A model generated the notes under the pieces. It saw only the letters and a program-made list of their open reading frames with translations. It was not told where the DNA came from and did no database searches. From Buchnera aphidicola (Hyalopterus amygdali) (GTDB lineage: Bacteria > Pseudomonadota > Gammaproteobacteria > Enterobacterales > Enterobacteriaceae): a stretch of 64,000 nt of DNA. Location of the stretch: NCBI RefSeq assembly GCF_964059015.1, contig NZ_OZ060383.1:558001-622000 (forward strand), written 5' to 3'. The position numbers and the translations under genes are program-made. Every line of letters starts with the position of its first letter. Position 1 is the first letter of the stretch. Below, piece by piece: positions 19,967-28,951 of this stretch.

Positions 19967-20647
19967 ATGAATAAGGTAAATGAAAATATTGAAATAGTGA
20001 AGAACTATATTAAAAATTTTTTCAAAAAAAATAATTATCCCTATAAAAAAATAAAAATAATAGGTGCAAGTAAAAACCAAGAAATTGATACCATTAAATT
20101 AGCAATACTATCTGGAATAGATGAATTTGGAGAAAATTATTTACAAGAAGGAATCAAAAAAATTCAAAAATTAAAAAAATACAAAAATATTATTTGGCAT
20201 TTTATAGGAAAAGTACAATCTAAAAAAACCAAAATAATTGCAAAATATTTTGATTGGTGTCAAACAATAGATCGAGAAAAAATTGCGATTTTATTAAATA
20301 AACATAGATCAAAAAATTCAATTCCCATGAATGTTTTGATGCAAATAAATATTTCTAATGAAATTAATAAAAATGGTGTATCTATAAAAAATTATAAAAA
20401 ATTAGCAAATATTATTTCTTTAATGCCGCATCTAAATTTTCGTGGGATTATGATTATGCCTGAAATAATAAAAAAAAATGTAGAAAAAGATAATGATTAT
20501 AAAAATGCACAAATTATTTTTAATCAATTAAAAAAAGAATATAAATCAGTTGACACTTTATCATTAGGTACAAGTTTTGATATCGAAAAAGCTTTATCAT
20601 TTCAAAGCAATATGATAAGAATCGGACATTCTATTTTTAAAAAATAG
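19967..20647 (+). CDS. yggS: YggS-type pyridoxal-phosphate homeostasis protein
   Basis: The 226-residue alanine-racemase-fold protein has the PLP lysine in IIGASKNQEID, plus FGENYLQEG, WHFIGKVQSKK, and the C-terminal LSLGTSFDIEKAL and VRIG-like MIRIGHSIF. It binds PLP in the cytoplasm and controls B6-vitamer pools, with knock-on effects on amino-acid metabolism. The usual LAVSK motif is changed to IGASK and the usual LSMGMS-like loop to LSLGTS. It lies 15 nt after ruvX, in the E. coli order yggS-...-hemW. Confidence 0.93.
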   Translation: MNKVNENIEIVKNYIKNFFKKNNYPYKKIKIIGASKNQEIDTIKLAILSGIDEFGENYLQEGIKKIQKLKKYKNIIWHFIGKVQSKKTKIIAKYFDWCQTIDREKIAILLNKHRSKNSIPMNVLMQINISNEINKNGVSIKNYKKLANIISLMPHLNFRGIMIMPEIIKKNVEKDNDYKNAQIIFNQLKKEYKSVDTLSLGTSFDIEKALSFQSNMIRIGHSIFKK

Positions 20648-20687
20648 TATAAAACACTAAAATTTATCAAAATAAAAATACATTACT

Positions 20688-21815
20688 ATGTTTAAACTTC
20701 CTCCTATTAGCTTATATATACATATTCCTTGGTGTTTAAAAAAATGTGGATACTGCAACTTTTATTCAAAAGTCAAAAAAAGCACTCTTCCAGAAGAAGA
20801 ATATATTAAACATTTATTAAAAGATTTAGAAAAAGATGCTATTTTGATAAACCAAAGAACAATAAAAAGTATTTTTATCGGAGGTGGAACACCTAGCTTA
20901 CTCACTAGTAATGGGATAAAAAAATTAATAAAAGAAATTAAAAAAAGAATAAATATTTCCCATACAGCAGAAATTACAATAGAAGCCAATCCAACAACAT
21001 TAGAATATAAACGTTTTTTAAATTATAAAGATTCAGGTATTAATCGTTTTTCTATCGGTATTCAAACATTTAATTCAGATCTATTAAAAAAAATAGAACG
21101 TACATATGACAAAAAAGAAGCGATATTAGCAATAGAAGAAATAAAAAAAATTAATATAAATTTTAATTTAGATCTTATGTATGGTTTGCCAAACCAATCA
21201 TTAAATGATGCATTATTAGATTTAAAAATTGCGACCAAATACAATCCATCGCATATATCATGGTACCAATTAACTATAGAACCTAATACTATTTTTTATA
21301 CAAAAAATCTAAACTTACCCAATGAAAAAATTATATTTCAAATTTTAAAGCAAGGAGATAATTTTTTAAAAAAATCAGGATATAATAAATATGAAATATC
21401 TTCATATTCAAGATTAAATTATGAATGTAAACATAATCTTAATTATTGGAATTTTGGAGACTATATAGGAATAGGATCCGGAGCACATGGTAAAATTACA
21501 AAAAAAAACGGAGATATTATTAGAACCGTTAAAAATAATATTGATCATTTTATTAATGGAAATTATTTAAAAAAAAAATTTATTGTTATAAAAGAAGAAA
21601 AATGTTTAGAATATTTTATGAACGCTTTTAGACTATATCAATCTATATCACAAAAACAATTTGAAGAAAGAACTAATATTAATAAAAGTTATATAAAAGA
21701 TAAAATTAAAAAAGCAATAAAAGAAGGATATATAAAAGAAAAAAACAATTTTTGGAATACAACAAAAAAAGGTAAAAAATTTCTTAACTCGTTATTAGAA
21801 ATTTTTTTAGACTAG
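20688..21815 (+). CDS. hemW: HemW, radical-SAM heme chaperone
   Basis: The 375-residue radical-SAM protein has the CxxxCxxC cluster motif at Cys16, Cys20 and Cys23 (PWCLKKCGYCNF), followed by FIGGGTPSLL, NPTT, GINRFSIGIQTF and DLMYGLPNQS. HemW is now viewed as a heme chaperone rather than an oxygen-independent coproporphyrinogen oxidase. Length matches E. coli (378). It ends 5 bases from the convergent trmB stop. Confidence 0.95.
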   Translation: MFKLPPISLYIHIPWCLKKCGYCNFYSKVKKSTLPEEEYIKHLLKDLEKDAILINQRTIKSIFIGGGTPSLLTSNGIKKLIKEIKKRINISHTAEITIEANPTTLEYKRFLNYKDSGINRFSIGIQTFNSDLLKKIERTYDKKEAILAIEEIKKININFNLDLMYGLPNQSLNDALLDLKIATKYNPSHISWYQLTIEPNTIFYTKNLNLPNEKIIFQILKQGDNFLKKSGYNKYEISSYSRLNYECKHNLNYWNFGDYIGIGSGAHGKITKKNGDIIRTVKNNIDHFINGNYLKKKFIVIKEEKCLEYFMNAFRLYQSISQKQFEERTNINKSYIKDKIKKAIKEGYIKEKNNFWNTTKKGKKFLNSLLEIFLD

Positions 21816-21820
21816 TAAAA

Positions 21821-22543
21821 TTAGTATTTCTGAAATTGAAACATAAAATCAAAAACTTTTCTTCCTGAAATATTAGCCTTTCTTTCAAATTTTGTAGTTG
21901 AACGAAATTGATCTTGTTGACTAAATTTATTTTTTTTTGACAAAAATGTATAATTATCAATATTTTTTATATGATTTAATATATAATAACTATATTCTTT
22001 TGAATCAGTAACAATATGTAATATTCCGTTGAAAATTAATTTTTTTAAAATATTTTTCAAAAAACTATATTGTATCAACCTTCTTTTATGATGTCGTTTT
22101 TTATCCCATGGATCTGGAAAAAAAATTTGTACTTTTGATAAAGTATGATTTAAAATCATGTTATCTAGTACTTCAATAACATCATGATGAATAATTTTTA
22201 AATTATAAACACCATAAAAATGAGCTAAACGTAAACAAGATCCTATTCCTGGTTTATATACTTCTATTCCTAAAAAATTTATTTCAGGAAAATTAATGGC
22301 GGATTGTACTAAAGATTCACCCGATCCAAAACCAATGTCTAAAATAATAGGAGCATAATTATCAAAAATAGATGATAGATTTAATGGATATAATTGAAAA
22401 TCAATACCAAAATTAGGCCAATAGTGCAAAATAGCATTTAATTGAGCATTCGTCATGCGACCTTTTCTAGATACAAAACTACGATTTTCTCGTAAAAAAA
22501 TACCTTTTTCATTATATTTAGGTATAATAATATTATTTTTCAT
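21821..22543 (-). CDS. trmB: tRNA (guanine-N7-)-methyltransferase
   Basis: The 240-residue SAM-dependent Rossmann methyltransferase (E. coli 239) has DIGFGSGESLV, FLGIEVYKPGIG, the conserved QIFFPDPWDKKRHHKRR and TDSKEYSYY. It makes m7G46 in the variable loop of tRNAs. It is divergent from mutY across about 110 bases, the same arrangement as the E. coli trmB-mutY pair, so the two promoters are back to back. Confidence 0.95.
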   Translation of the reverse strand: MKNNIIIPKYNEKGIFLRENRSFVSRKGRMTNAQLNAILHYWPNFGIDFQLYPLNLSSIFDNYAPIILDIGFGSGESLVQSAINFPEINFLGIEVYKPGIGSCLRLAHFYGVYNLKIIHHDVIEVLDNMILNHTLSKVQIFFPDPWDKKRHHKRRLIQYSFLKNILKKLIFNGILHIVTDSKEYSYYILNHIKNIDNYTFLSKKNKFSQQDQFRSTTKFERKANISGRKVFDFMFQFQKY

Positions 22544-22653
22544 AATAGATTCACTTTTTCGTAAAATATAAAAAATTAAAATAAACTATAATTATATTTT
22601 ATTTAAAAAAATATTTGTATTATTTTTTTTCTAAATTAAAAAACTTCTTTAAA

Positions 22654-23697
22654 ATGACTATATATAACTTTTCACAGTTAATACTTAATTGGTATCACAA
22701 ACACGGAAGAAAAAATCTTCCATGGCAAAAAGATAAAACACTATACAAAGTTTGGATATCAGAAATTATGTTACAACAAACAACTGTTAAAACAGTAATT
22801 CCATATTTTCAAAAATTTATATTACATTTTCCAAACATACAAGCTTTAAACAATGCTCAATTAGATGATATCTTATATTTATGGAGTGGACTTGGATACT
22901 ATAAAAGAGCTGAAAACATTTACAAAACAGCAAAAATCATTAAAGAAAAATACAAAGAAAAATTCCCGACAGAATTTGTAAAAGTCCTTCAATTACCAGG
23001 TATTGGAAAATCTACAGCAGGTGCTATATTATCTTTGTCTATGAATTATTTTTTTCCTATTCTAGAAGGAAATGTAAAAAGAATTTTAATGCGATATTAT
23101 GGTATAATTGGATTTATAAAAGAAAAAAAAACAGAAAAAAAATTATGGAAATTAATTGAATCTATTACTCCAATGAATAATACTGGTAACTTTAACCAAG
23201 GAATAATGGATATCGGTGCTTTAATTTGCACTGTAAAAAAACCAAAATGTAATATATGCCCATTAAAAAAAAAATGTATAGCATATTCAGAAAAAAATTG
23301 GATACAATACCCTCTAAAAAAAAATAAAAAAATAAAATTAGAAAAAAAATCTTGGTTTATTATAATTAAGCATAAAAATACATTTTGGATGGAAAAAATA
23401 AATGAAAAAAAAATCTGGAATAACTTATTCTGTTTCCCAAGATTTAATACTGAAATATGTGCTGCAAAATGGTTAAAGGAAAAAAAAATTGATATATATC
23501 AAAAAAACAATATTATTCAAGATTTTAAGCATCATTTTAGTCATTTTGTATTACATATCGTACCAATCCTTATTCAACTACCTTTTTATAAAAATTTTAA
23601 AAATACAAAAAAAATAGGAATTTGGTATAATATAAAAAAAAATAACCATATGGGTTTGCCGCAACCAGTTTTAAAAATATTAAATAAATTTAGATAA
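22654..23697 (+). CDS. mutY: Adenine DNA glycosylase MutY
   Basis: The start at 22654 (MTIYNFSQLILNWYHKHGRK) aligns with E. coli MutY and puts the catalytic Glu at residue 37 (ISEIMLQQT), exactly the E. coli number. The protein has 347 residues (E. coli 350). The helix-hairpin-helix LPGIGKSTAGAIL, second catalytic Asp in MDIGALIC, and the [4Fe-4S] ligands C-x6-C-x2-C-x5-C (CTVKKPKCNICPLKKKC) are intact. The Nudix-like C-terminal domain (FRHHFSHF-like FKHHFSHF) is present. It removes A mispaired with 8-oxoG. Confidence 0.95.
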   Translation: MTIYNFSQLILNWYHKHGRKNLPWQKDKTLYKVWISEIMLQQTTVKTVIPYFQKFILHFPNIQALNNAQLDDILYLWSGLGYYKRAENIYKTAKIIKEKYKEKFPTEFVKVLQLPGIGKSTAGAILSLSMNYFFPILEGNVKRILMRYYGIIGFIKEKKTEKKLWKLIESITPMNNTGNFNQGIMDIGALICTVKKPKCNICPLKKKCIAYSEKNWIQYPLKKNKKIKLEKKSWFIIIKHKNTFWMEKINEKKIWNNLFCFPRFNTEICAAKWLKEKKIDIYQKNNIIQDFKHHFSHFVLHIVPILIQLPFYKNFKNTKKIGIWYNIKKNNHMGLPQPVLKILNKFR

Positions 23698-23712
23698 AAA
23701 GGTATTCATATA

Positions 23713-23949
23713 ATGCATCGTATCATTTTTTGTACATTTTTAAAAAAAAAATCTGAAGGTCAAGATTATCCTCCTTATCCAGGAAAATTAGGAAAAAAAA
23801 TATACAATGAAATATCTAAAGTAGCTTGGAAAGAATGGAAATTACAGCAAACAAAAATTATCAATGAAGAAAAGCTAGATATGTTTAACAAAAATGATAG
23901 AAAAAAAATAGAATATTATATGAAATTATTTTTGTTTAAAAATGAATAA
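23713..23949 (+). CDS. yggX: YggX, Fe(II)-trafficking / oxidative-damage protein
   Basis: The 78-residue protein has MHRIIFCTFLKKKSEGQDYPPYPGKLGK and NEISKVAWKEW, matching E. coli YggX (91 residues) but lacking about a dozen C-terminal residues. Cys7 is conserved. YggX is linked to protection of Fe-S clusters and, in E. coli, lies directly downstream of mutY, a [4Fe-4S] enzyme. Here it starts 15 bases after mutY, so the two are co-transcribed. Confidence 0.93.
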   Translation: MHRIIFCTFLKKKSEGQDYPPYPGKLGKKIYNEISKVAWKEWKLQQTKIINEEKLDMFNKNDRKKIEYYMKLFLFKNE

Positions 23950-24002
23950 ACAAATCTTCTATATTAAAATATCAATAATCTTATATTATATATATAAAAA
24001 AA

Positions 24003-24773
24003 GTGCTAATAATTGATTCCGGAATAGGTGGATTATCTGTATTAAATAATATAAAAAAAGAATTACCTAATATACACTATATTTATATGTTAGATAATGA
24101 AGCGTTTCCTTATGGAAAAAAAAGAGATAATTTTATAATAAAAAGAATGATTAAAATTATTAATATAATAAAAAAAAATTATCCAATTAAAATTGTTATA
24201 CTAGGGTGCAATACAGCAAGTACAATATCTTTATCTATTTTAAGAAAATTTTTTAATATCCCTATTATAGGAGTTTTACCTACTTTAAATACTGCTATTA
24301 AAACAACAAAAAATAAAATTATTGGTTTAATCGCAACTGAAGGAACAATTAATAGTACTTATATAAAAAAAATGATCTATCAATCTTCTTTTCGATATAA
24401 TATAAAAATAATAGCTACAAATGAACTTGCAAAAATTGCTGAAAAAAAAATTAGAAAATTATCTATTTCAAATGCAAAATTAAAAAAAATTTTTAATCCA
24501 TGGATACTACTGCCAATTCCACCTGACACAATTATACTAGGTTGCACACATTTTTCTTTTCTTAAAATAGAAATTAAAAAAAATTTTTATAATCAAATTA
24601 ACTTTATTGATCCAGGAGAAATAATTACTAATGAATTAAAAAAAACATTTTGTTCGGAAAAAATTAAAAAAAACATTTTATTATGTTCAAAATATAATAA
24701 AAAAATTAAACAATTATTATTTTTTTTAAAAAAATATGAATTTAAAAAAATACAGGAAATTAATTTAAATTAA
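24003..24773 (+). CDS. murI: Glutamate racemase (N-terminus uncertain)
   Basis: The product interconverts L- and D-glutamate for peptidoglycan. The proton-shuttling cysteines are present in GCNTAS and GCTHF, with DSGIGGLSV at the extreme N-terminus and FPYGKK. The frame opens with GTG at 24003, leaving no residues before the first strand and no clear Shine-Dalgarno. An ATG at 23942 overlaps the yggX stop. It would join after loss of one A from the A7 run at 23996-24002, giving a 20-residue leader. Either this start is truncated or a homopolymer shift occurred. Its 3' end overlaps convergent sbcB by 14 bases. Confidence 0.88.
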   Translation: MLIIDSGIGGLSVLNNIKKELPNIHYIYMLDNEAFPYGKKRDNFIIKRMIKIINIIKKNYPIKIVILGCNTASTISLSILRKFFNIPIIGVLPTLNTAIKTTKNKIIGLIATEGTINSTYIKKMIYQSSFRYNIKIIATNELAKIAEKKIRKLSISNAKLKKIFNPWILLPIPPDTIILGCTHFSFLKIEIKKNFYNQINFIDPGEIITNELKKTFCSEKIKKNILLCSKYNKKIKQLLFFLKKYEFKKIQEINLN

Positions 24774-26223
24774 TATTTTTATAAAATAAATCTTTATATT
24801 GCTTAAAAACATATTTTAATAAATCATGCAGTAATCTGATTTTTTTTTCATCGTTAGAATAAATTTTTAACAAAATTTCAATTTCATTTATATATCCTTC
24901 TTTAAATAAAAAGTTAAATTTTTTTAAACAATAATTTAACCATTTTTTCTTCTCATTTTTATTTAATATATAAAAAAAATTACGTGCTTTGTAACGAAAA
25001 AATAATTTTTTTAAACGAATATCCTTAAACTCTAATTGTATTTTATTTAAAAAACTTGGTTCCGTTGAGCTAACTTTTTTTATTAATTTTTTATCATATA
25101 AATTAAAAAAGGCATCATAAATTTGTAAATCTACATTAGAATGTTGTTTACTATTACTATTTATTTTTAATAAAACTTTTTTAATAAAATTTACTATAAA
25201 ATAATTTTTCTTTATTAAATTTATTCTCCTTTTATATAAATCAATGTTGAAATTTAATCGATTAGTATCTTCTTTTCGAACTGATTCTATTGGTGCTAAA
25301 ATAGGACAACGATTTAAATATATTAATATAATTCCTAAATCAAATAAATTTTTACTTGAAACGTTATCAATAGACATAATCTTACAAAAAGTAATTAATT
25401 TTTTAATATTTTTAAATAAATCAATTGATATCAATATGTTTTTATTATGTTCATCCCATAATAATGGTAATATACAACTAATATTATTACGTTGAGATCC
25501 AAAATAATTGGACACATGTATTATTGGAGTAAAAGATTTTACATTGATTAATTTATATAGTTCATTTTTTTTTCTATATTTGAAAAAAAAATCAAATAAT
25601 TTTGGTTGTTTTTTTTTTATTAATTTTGCTAATTCAATAGTAGCATATACATCTGAAGTAGCATCGTGAACGTGACTATGTGATATACCATTAATTTTAG
25701 ATAATTTTGAAAGATTAAAAATAGGAAATCCAGATTCATTTTTTGGCCATTTTATACCACTTGGTCGCAAAGCATAACATGCTCTGGCAATATTTAGTAA
25801 ATCCCAACGAGAATTGTTATTTTTCCAACTCCATTCATAAGGATCTAAAAAATTACGATATAAAATATTTCTTGTGATTTCGTCATCGAAATGAATATTA
25901 TTATATCCTATAATGCAAGTATTAGGTTTTGAAAAAATATCATTTATTTTTTTTGAAAATTCATTTTCATTAAGACCATTTTTCTTTACATATGAAGGGG
26001 TAATACCAGTAATTAAAATAGAATATGCATTAGGAAAATAGTCATCTGGTGGAAAACAATATAAGCAATTTGGTTCCTCAATGATATCTAAGTTTTTATT
26101 TGTTCTAATAGAAGAAAATTGAGCTGGTTTATCTAAAGATGTATGTGTTCCAAAAGTTTCATAATCATAGAATAAAAAATTTAATTCATTTTTTTTAAAA
26201 AAATTGGTTGTATCTTTTTTCAT
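24760..26223 (-). CDS. sbcB: Exonuclease I (SbcB/XonA)
   Basis: The 487-residue DEDDh 3'-5' ssDNA exonuclease (E. coli 475) has exonuclease motifs YDYETFGTH (Asp20, Glu22), YNNIHFDDE and HDATSDVYAT. The SH3-like and C-terminal ExoI domains follow but are AT-drifted and Lys/Asn/Phe-rich. It acts in recombination and mismatch repair, with MutL in the same window. It is divergent from tmaR; both genes are also near each other in E. coli (sbcB ... yeeX). Confidence 0.93.
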   Translation of the reverse strand: MKKDTTNFFKKNELNFLFYDYETFGTHTSLDKPAQFSSIRTNKNLDIIEEPNCLYCFPPDDYFPNAYSILITGITPSYVKKNGLNENEFSKKINDIFSKPNTCIIGYNNIHFDDEITRNILYRNFLDPYEWSWKNNNSRWDLLNIARACYALRPSGIKWPKNESGFPIFNLSKLSKINGISHSHVHDATSDVYATIELAKLIKKKQPKLFDFFFKYRKKNELYKLINVKSFTPIIHVSNYFGSQRNNISCILPLLWDEHNKNILISIDLFKNIKKLITFCKIMSIDNVSSKNLFDLGIILIYLNRCPILAPIESVRKEDTNRLNFNIDLYKRRINLIKKNYFIVNFIKKVLLKINSNSKQHSNVDLQIYDAFFNLYDKKLIKKVSSTEPSFLNKIQLEFKDIRLKKLFFRYKARNFFYILNKNEKKKWLNYCLKKFNFLFKEGYINEIEILLKIYSNDEKKIRLLHDLLKYVFKQYKDLFYKNINLN

Positions 26224-26310
26224 ATAAATTTTAATAAATAGAAATTATTAATCCTCACTTTCATATTTTTAAAAAATATTAAATATAATTATCAAAGGTT
26301 GTTAAATATA

Positions 26311-26616
26311 ATGAACACAAAAAAAACATTCAAAAATGTATTAGAATTTGTACATAAATTTAGAAGAAAAAATAAAATAAAAAGAGAGATATCTGATATT
26401 GAAAAAAAAATTAGAGATAATCAAAAAAGAATATTATTACTTGATAATCTTAACCAATATATTGTTCCAGATATGAAATATGAAGAAATTAAGAAAATAA
26501 TTTTAATGATGAAAAATGATTATGAAGACAGAATTGATGACTATATCATCAAAAATGCTGAACTTTCACAAGAAAAAAGAAATTTATCAAAAGAATTAAA
26601 AATAATTTCTGATTAA
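26311..26616 (+). CDS. tmaR: TmaR/YeeX-family protein (UPF0265)
   Basis: The start at 26311 ([22 protein letters not shown]) has an AAAGG Shine-Dalgarno at 26294-26298; a TTG 12 bases upstream is less likely. The 101 residues are highly similar to E. coli YeeX (109), including [16 protein letters not shown] and [10 protein letters not shown], and should form a coiled coil. In E. coli TmaR clusters at a cell pole and sequesters the PTS protein EI. That is of interest because this window also carries the mannitol PTS. Confidence 0.92.
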   Translation: MNTKKTFKNVLEFVHKFRRKNKIKREISDIEKKIRDNQKRILLLDNLNQYIVPDMKYEEIKKIILMMKNDYEDRIDDYIIKNAELSQEKRNLSKELKIISD

Positions 26617-26631
26617 TAAATCTTATTTTAT

Positions 26632-26704
26632 CTCCCCTGACTGGACTCGAACCAGTGACATACGGATTAACAGTCCGCCGTTCTACCAACTGAACTACAG
26701 AGGA
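26632..26704 (-). tRNA. asnT: tRNA-Asn(GTT)
   Basis: This is a full cloverleaf on the minus strand. The acceptor TCCTCTG pairs with CAGGGGA, including one T-G pair at position 4-69. The anticodon GTT is at 26669-26671 within ACTGTTAATCC, with T arm CTGGTTCGAGTCCAG and discriminator G. CCA is not encoded. It is almost identical to E. coli asnT outside the acceptor wobble pair. In E. coli Asn tRNA genes lie in the same general region as yeeX/sbcB. Confidence 0.97.
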
Positions 26705-26838
26705 ATAGATTTATTTATATCAAAAAATTACACATATGTCAAATAGATATAAAAATAAAATTTAACTTAAAAAAAAAGTAAAAGAACTATAGATTATTAA
26801 AAGAAATTCATTTATAGTATAATAATAAAAAAATATTT

Positions 26839-26911
26839 GGCCCCTTAGCTCAGTGGTTAGAGCAGGCGACTCATAATCGCTTGGTCGCTGGTTCAAATCC
26901 AGCAGGGGCCA
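26839..26911 (+). tRNA. ileX: tRNA-Ile2 (CAT anticodon, lysidine-dependent)
   Basis: The acceptor GGCCCCT pairs with AGGGGCC, and the anticodon CAT is at 26872-26874. CAT would suggest tRNA-Met, but the body is practically the same as E. coli ileX: same acceptor, D arm, GCGAC/TCGC anticodon stem and GCTGG T stem. It differs strongly from elongator tRNA-Met. C34 must be converted to lysidine by TilS so that AUA is read as Ile. AUA is very frequent in this AT-rich genome. CCA is not encoded. Confidence 0.93.
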
Positions 26912-27000
26912 TAAAAAATAAAAAAAAATATAAAAAATAAATATCATTAGTATTCAAGGTATCAATAAAAAAATTTTCACTACATCTAGGACTGAATTTT

Positions 27001-27659
27001 ATGGAATGGAAAAAAGAATTTATTGAATTTATTTTAAAAAAAAAGTCTTAAACTTTGGTAAGTTTATATTAAAATCTGGCAAAATAAGTCCTTATTTTTT
27101 TAATTCAGGATTATTATCAACCGGTGAAGATATTAATAAAATTGGTTCTATTTATGCCCGTGCTATAATTGATTTAAATATTAAATTCGATATGTTATTT
27201 GGAACTGCCTACAAAGGAATCCCTATTGTAGTAGCTACTTCTATAGCATTAAAAAATCAATATAACTTAAACATTCCATATTCTTTTGATAGAAAAGAAA
27301 AAAAACAACATGGAGAAAAAGGATATTTAGTTGGAAATGAAATAAGGAAAAAAAGAATTATTATTTTAGATGATGTTATTACATCCGGTATTTCAATAAA
27401 CCGCGCCGTTAAAATAATAAAAAAAGAACAAGGTGAAATATCTTCAATTTTTATTTTATTAGATCGAAAAGAAAAAATAAAAAACTATTCAAACTTAGAT
27501 AAAAAAAATAATTTTAAAAATATAAAAAATTACAAATTTCATTCAATAATTACGATTAATGATCTTATATACTATCTTGAAAGACAAAAAAAACTTAAAA
27601 AATATGCATTACAATTAATTGAATATCATGGACAAAACACTTTTTTTGTTCAAAAATAA
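27001..27659 (+). pseudogene. pyrE: Orotate phosphoribosyltransferase PyrE, split by a one-base frameshift
   Basis: Translation starts at 27001 (MEWKKEFIEFILKK) after an AGGA Shine-Dalgarno, matching E. coli PyrE (QRQFIEFALSK). After 14 codons the frame hits a stop because the A-run at 27036-27044 has 9 bases. With 10 it reads KKKVLNFGKFILKSGKISPYFFN and stays open to 27659. The rest is intact: GTAYKGIPI, the PRPP loop IIILDDVITSGIS, about 218 residues in all (E. coli 213). PyrE converts orotate to OMP in pyrimidine synthesis. dut is adjacent, as in E. coli dut-slmA-pyrE. Confidence 0.88.
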
Positions 27660-27661
27660 TA

Positions 27662-28120
27662 CTAAATACCTGAATGACCAAATCCATTTAAACAACGAGC
27701 AGTATCTTTTTCGAAATTTTCAACTATAGAAAATTTAGGTTTTAAGATAGGAACGAATATTATTTGGGCAATTCTATCATAAGGATAAACTAAAAAATCT
27801 TTCGCACTTCTATTCCATAAAGATATCATCAATTCACCTTGATAATCTGAATCAATTAATCCAGTTAAATTTCCTAGAACAATACCACTTTTATGACCTA
27901 ATCCGGATCGAGGTAAAATCAAAGCAGTAATATAAGGATTATGAATATGTATCGCAATGCCTGACGGTATCAAAACTACTTTTTTAGAAGATAAAATTAT
28001 CTTCTCTTTTATACTCGCTCTAAGATCTAAAGCAGAAGATCCAGGAGTTGCATATTTAGGTAATAAATTCTTATTTTTTTTAATTTTTGGATTTAATATT
28101 TTAATTTTAATTGTGTTCAT
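27662..28120 (-). CDS. dut: Deoxyuridine 5'-triphosphate nucleotidohydrolase
   Basis: The 152-residue trimeric dUTPase (E. coli 151-152) has the conserved motifs GSSALDLRA, PRSGLGHK, GLIDSDYQGEL, DRIAQIIFVP and the C-terminal RCLNGFGHSG arm. It hydrolyses dUTP to dUMP, limiting uracil incorporation and feeding dTMP synthesis. It converges on pyrE with a 2-base gap between stops. slmA, which separates them in E. coli, is lost. Confidence 0.96.
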   Translation of the reverse strand: MNTIKIKILNPKIKKNKNLLPKYATPGSSALDLRASIKEKIILSSKKVVLIPSGIAIHIHNPYITALILPRSGLGHKSGIVLGNLTGLIDSDYQGELMISLWNRSAKDFLVYPYDRIAQIIFVPILKPKFSIVENFEKDTARCLNGFGHSGI

Positions 28121-28150
28121 AAAAGTCTATTTTAGTATTTTATAAAAATA

Positions 28151-28906
28151 TCAAGATGAAGCTAAAAAACCAGAATTAATTAAAGACGATCGTTGAGACA
28201 ATGAATAATTTAATTCTTTTCCATCCCATGTCTTTACTGTTCCGCCTGCTGCAGTTAGAATAGCATGACCGGCTGCCGTGTCCCAAATAAATGTATTTCC
28301 AAACCTTGGATATATTTGGACCTTTCCTTCAGCTAAATAACAAAATTTTAATGAAGAACCTAATTTTTTTATTTTATAATTAGTATTAATTTGATTTAAA
28401 AAAATATCTAATTTTTTATGAGGATGCGAACGACTGATAACAAGCAATAGTTTTTTTGTTTGTGAAACAGAAATTTTTTTTGTATATCCTTTTTTTTTAT
28501 TTTTTTTCCATGCTTCTTTTTTATTAGAAAAATATAAAATATCAAAAAAAGGAGCATATATTACGCCTAATACGGGTATACCTTTCTTAATTAAACTAAT
28601 ATTTACTGTAAATTCGCCATTTTTTTTTAAAAATTCTTTTGTCCCATCTAATGGATCAATTAACCAATAAGTATGCCAATTTTTATAATTTTTAATATTG
28701 TGTGATTGTTCTTCAGATAGAATTGGAATTTCCGGAGAAATTAAAGATAATCCCTTTTTTATAATATTATTTGATTTATAGTCAGCATCAGTTACCGGAG
28801 TATTATCTGACTTATAAAAGATATTTTTTGATTGTTTTGTAGAAAAATAACAATCCATAATAGCATGACCGGCGATTTGTGCTAAATTACAAACTTTTTT
28901 TAACAT
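28151..28906 (-). CDS. cysQ: CysQ, 3'(2'),5'-bisphosphate nucleotidase
   Basis: The 251-residue inositol-monophosphatase-fold enzyme has the metal motifs LSEEQ, WLIDPLDGTKEF and WDTAAGHAIL, and GSSLKFCYLAEG. It dephosphorylates PAP, the by-product of sulfate assimilation, to AMP, preventing its accumulation. Retention is consistent with a strain that still assimilates sulfate into cysteine. In E. coli cysQ also sits near rplI. Confidence 0.95.
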   Translation of the reverse strand: MLKKVCNLAQIAGHAIMDCYFSTKQSKNIFYKSDNTPVTDADYKSNNIIKKGLSLISPEIPILSEEQSHNIKNYKNWHTYWLIDPLDGTKEFLKKNGEFTVNISLIKKGIPVLGVIYAPFFDILYFSNKKEAWKKNKKKGYTKKISVSQTKKLLLVISRSHPHKKLDIFLNQINTNYKIKKLGSSLKFCYLAEGKVQIYPRFGNTFIWDTAAGHAILTAAGGTVKTWDGKELNYSLSQRSSLINSGFLASS

Positions 28907-28951
28907 TCAACTACATACCGTATATATTAAATTTATTTTTAATATCATTAT

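Noticed and set aside
26839-26911. Calling the CAT tRNA an elongator or initiator Met tRNA
   Set aside because: Acceptor, D, anticodon-stem and T-arm sequences match E. coli ileX and not metT or metZ.
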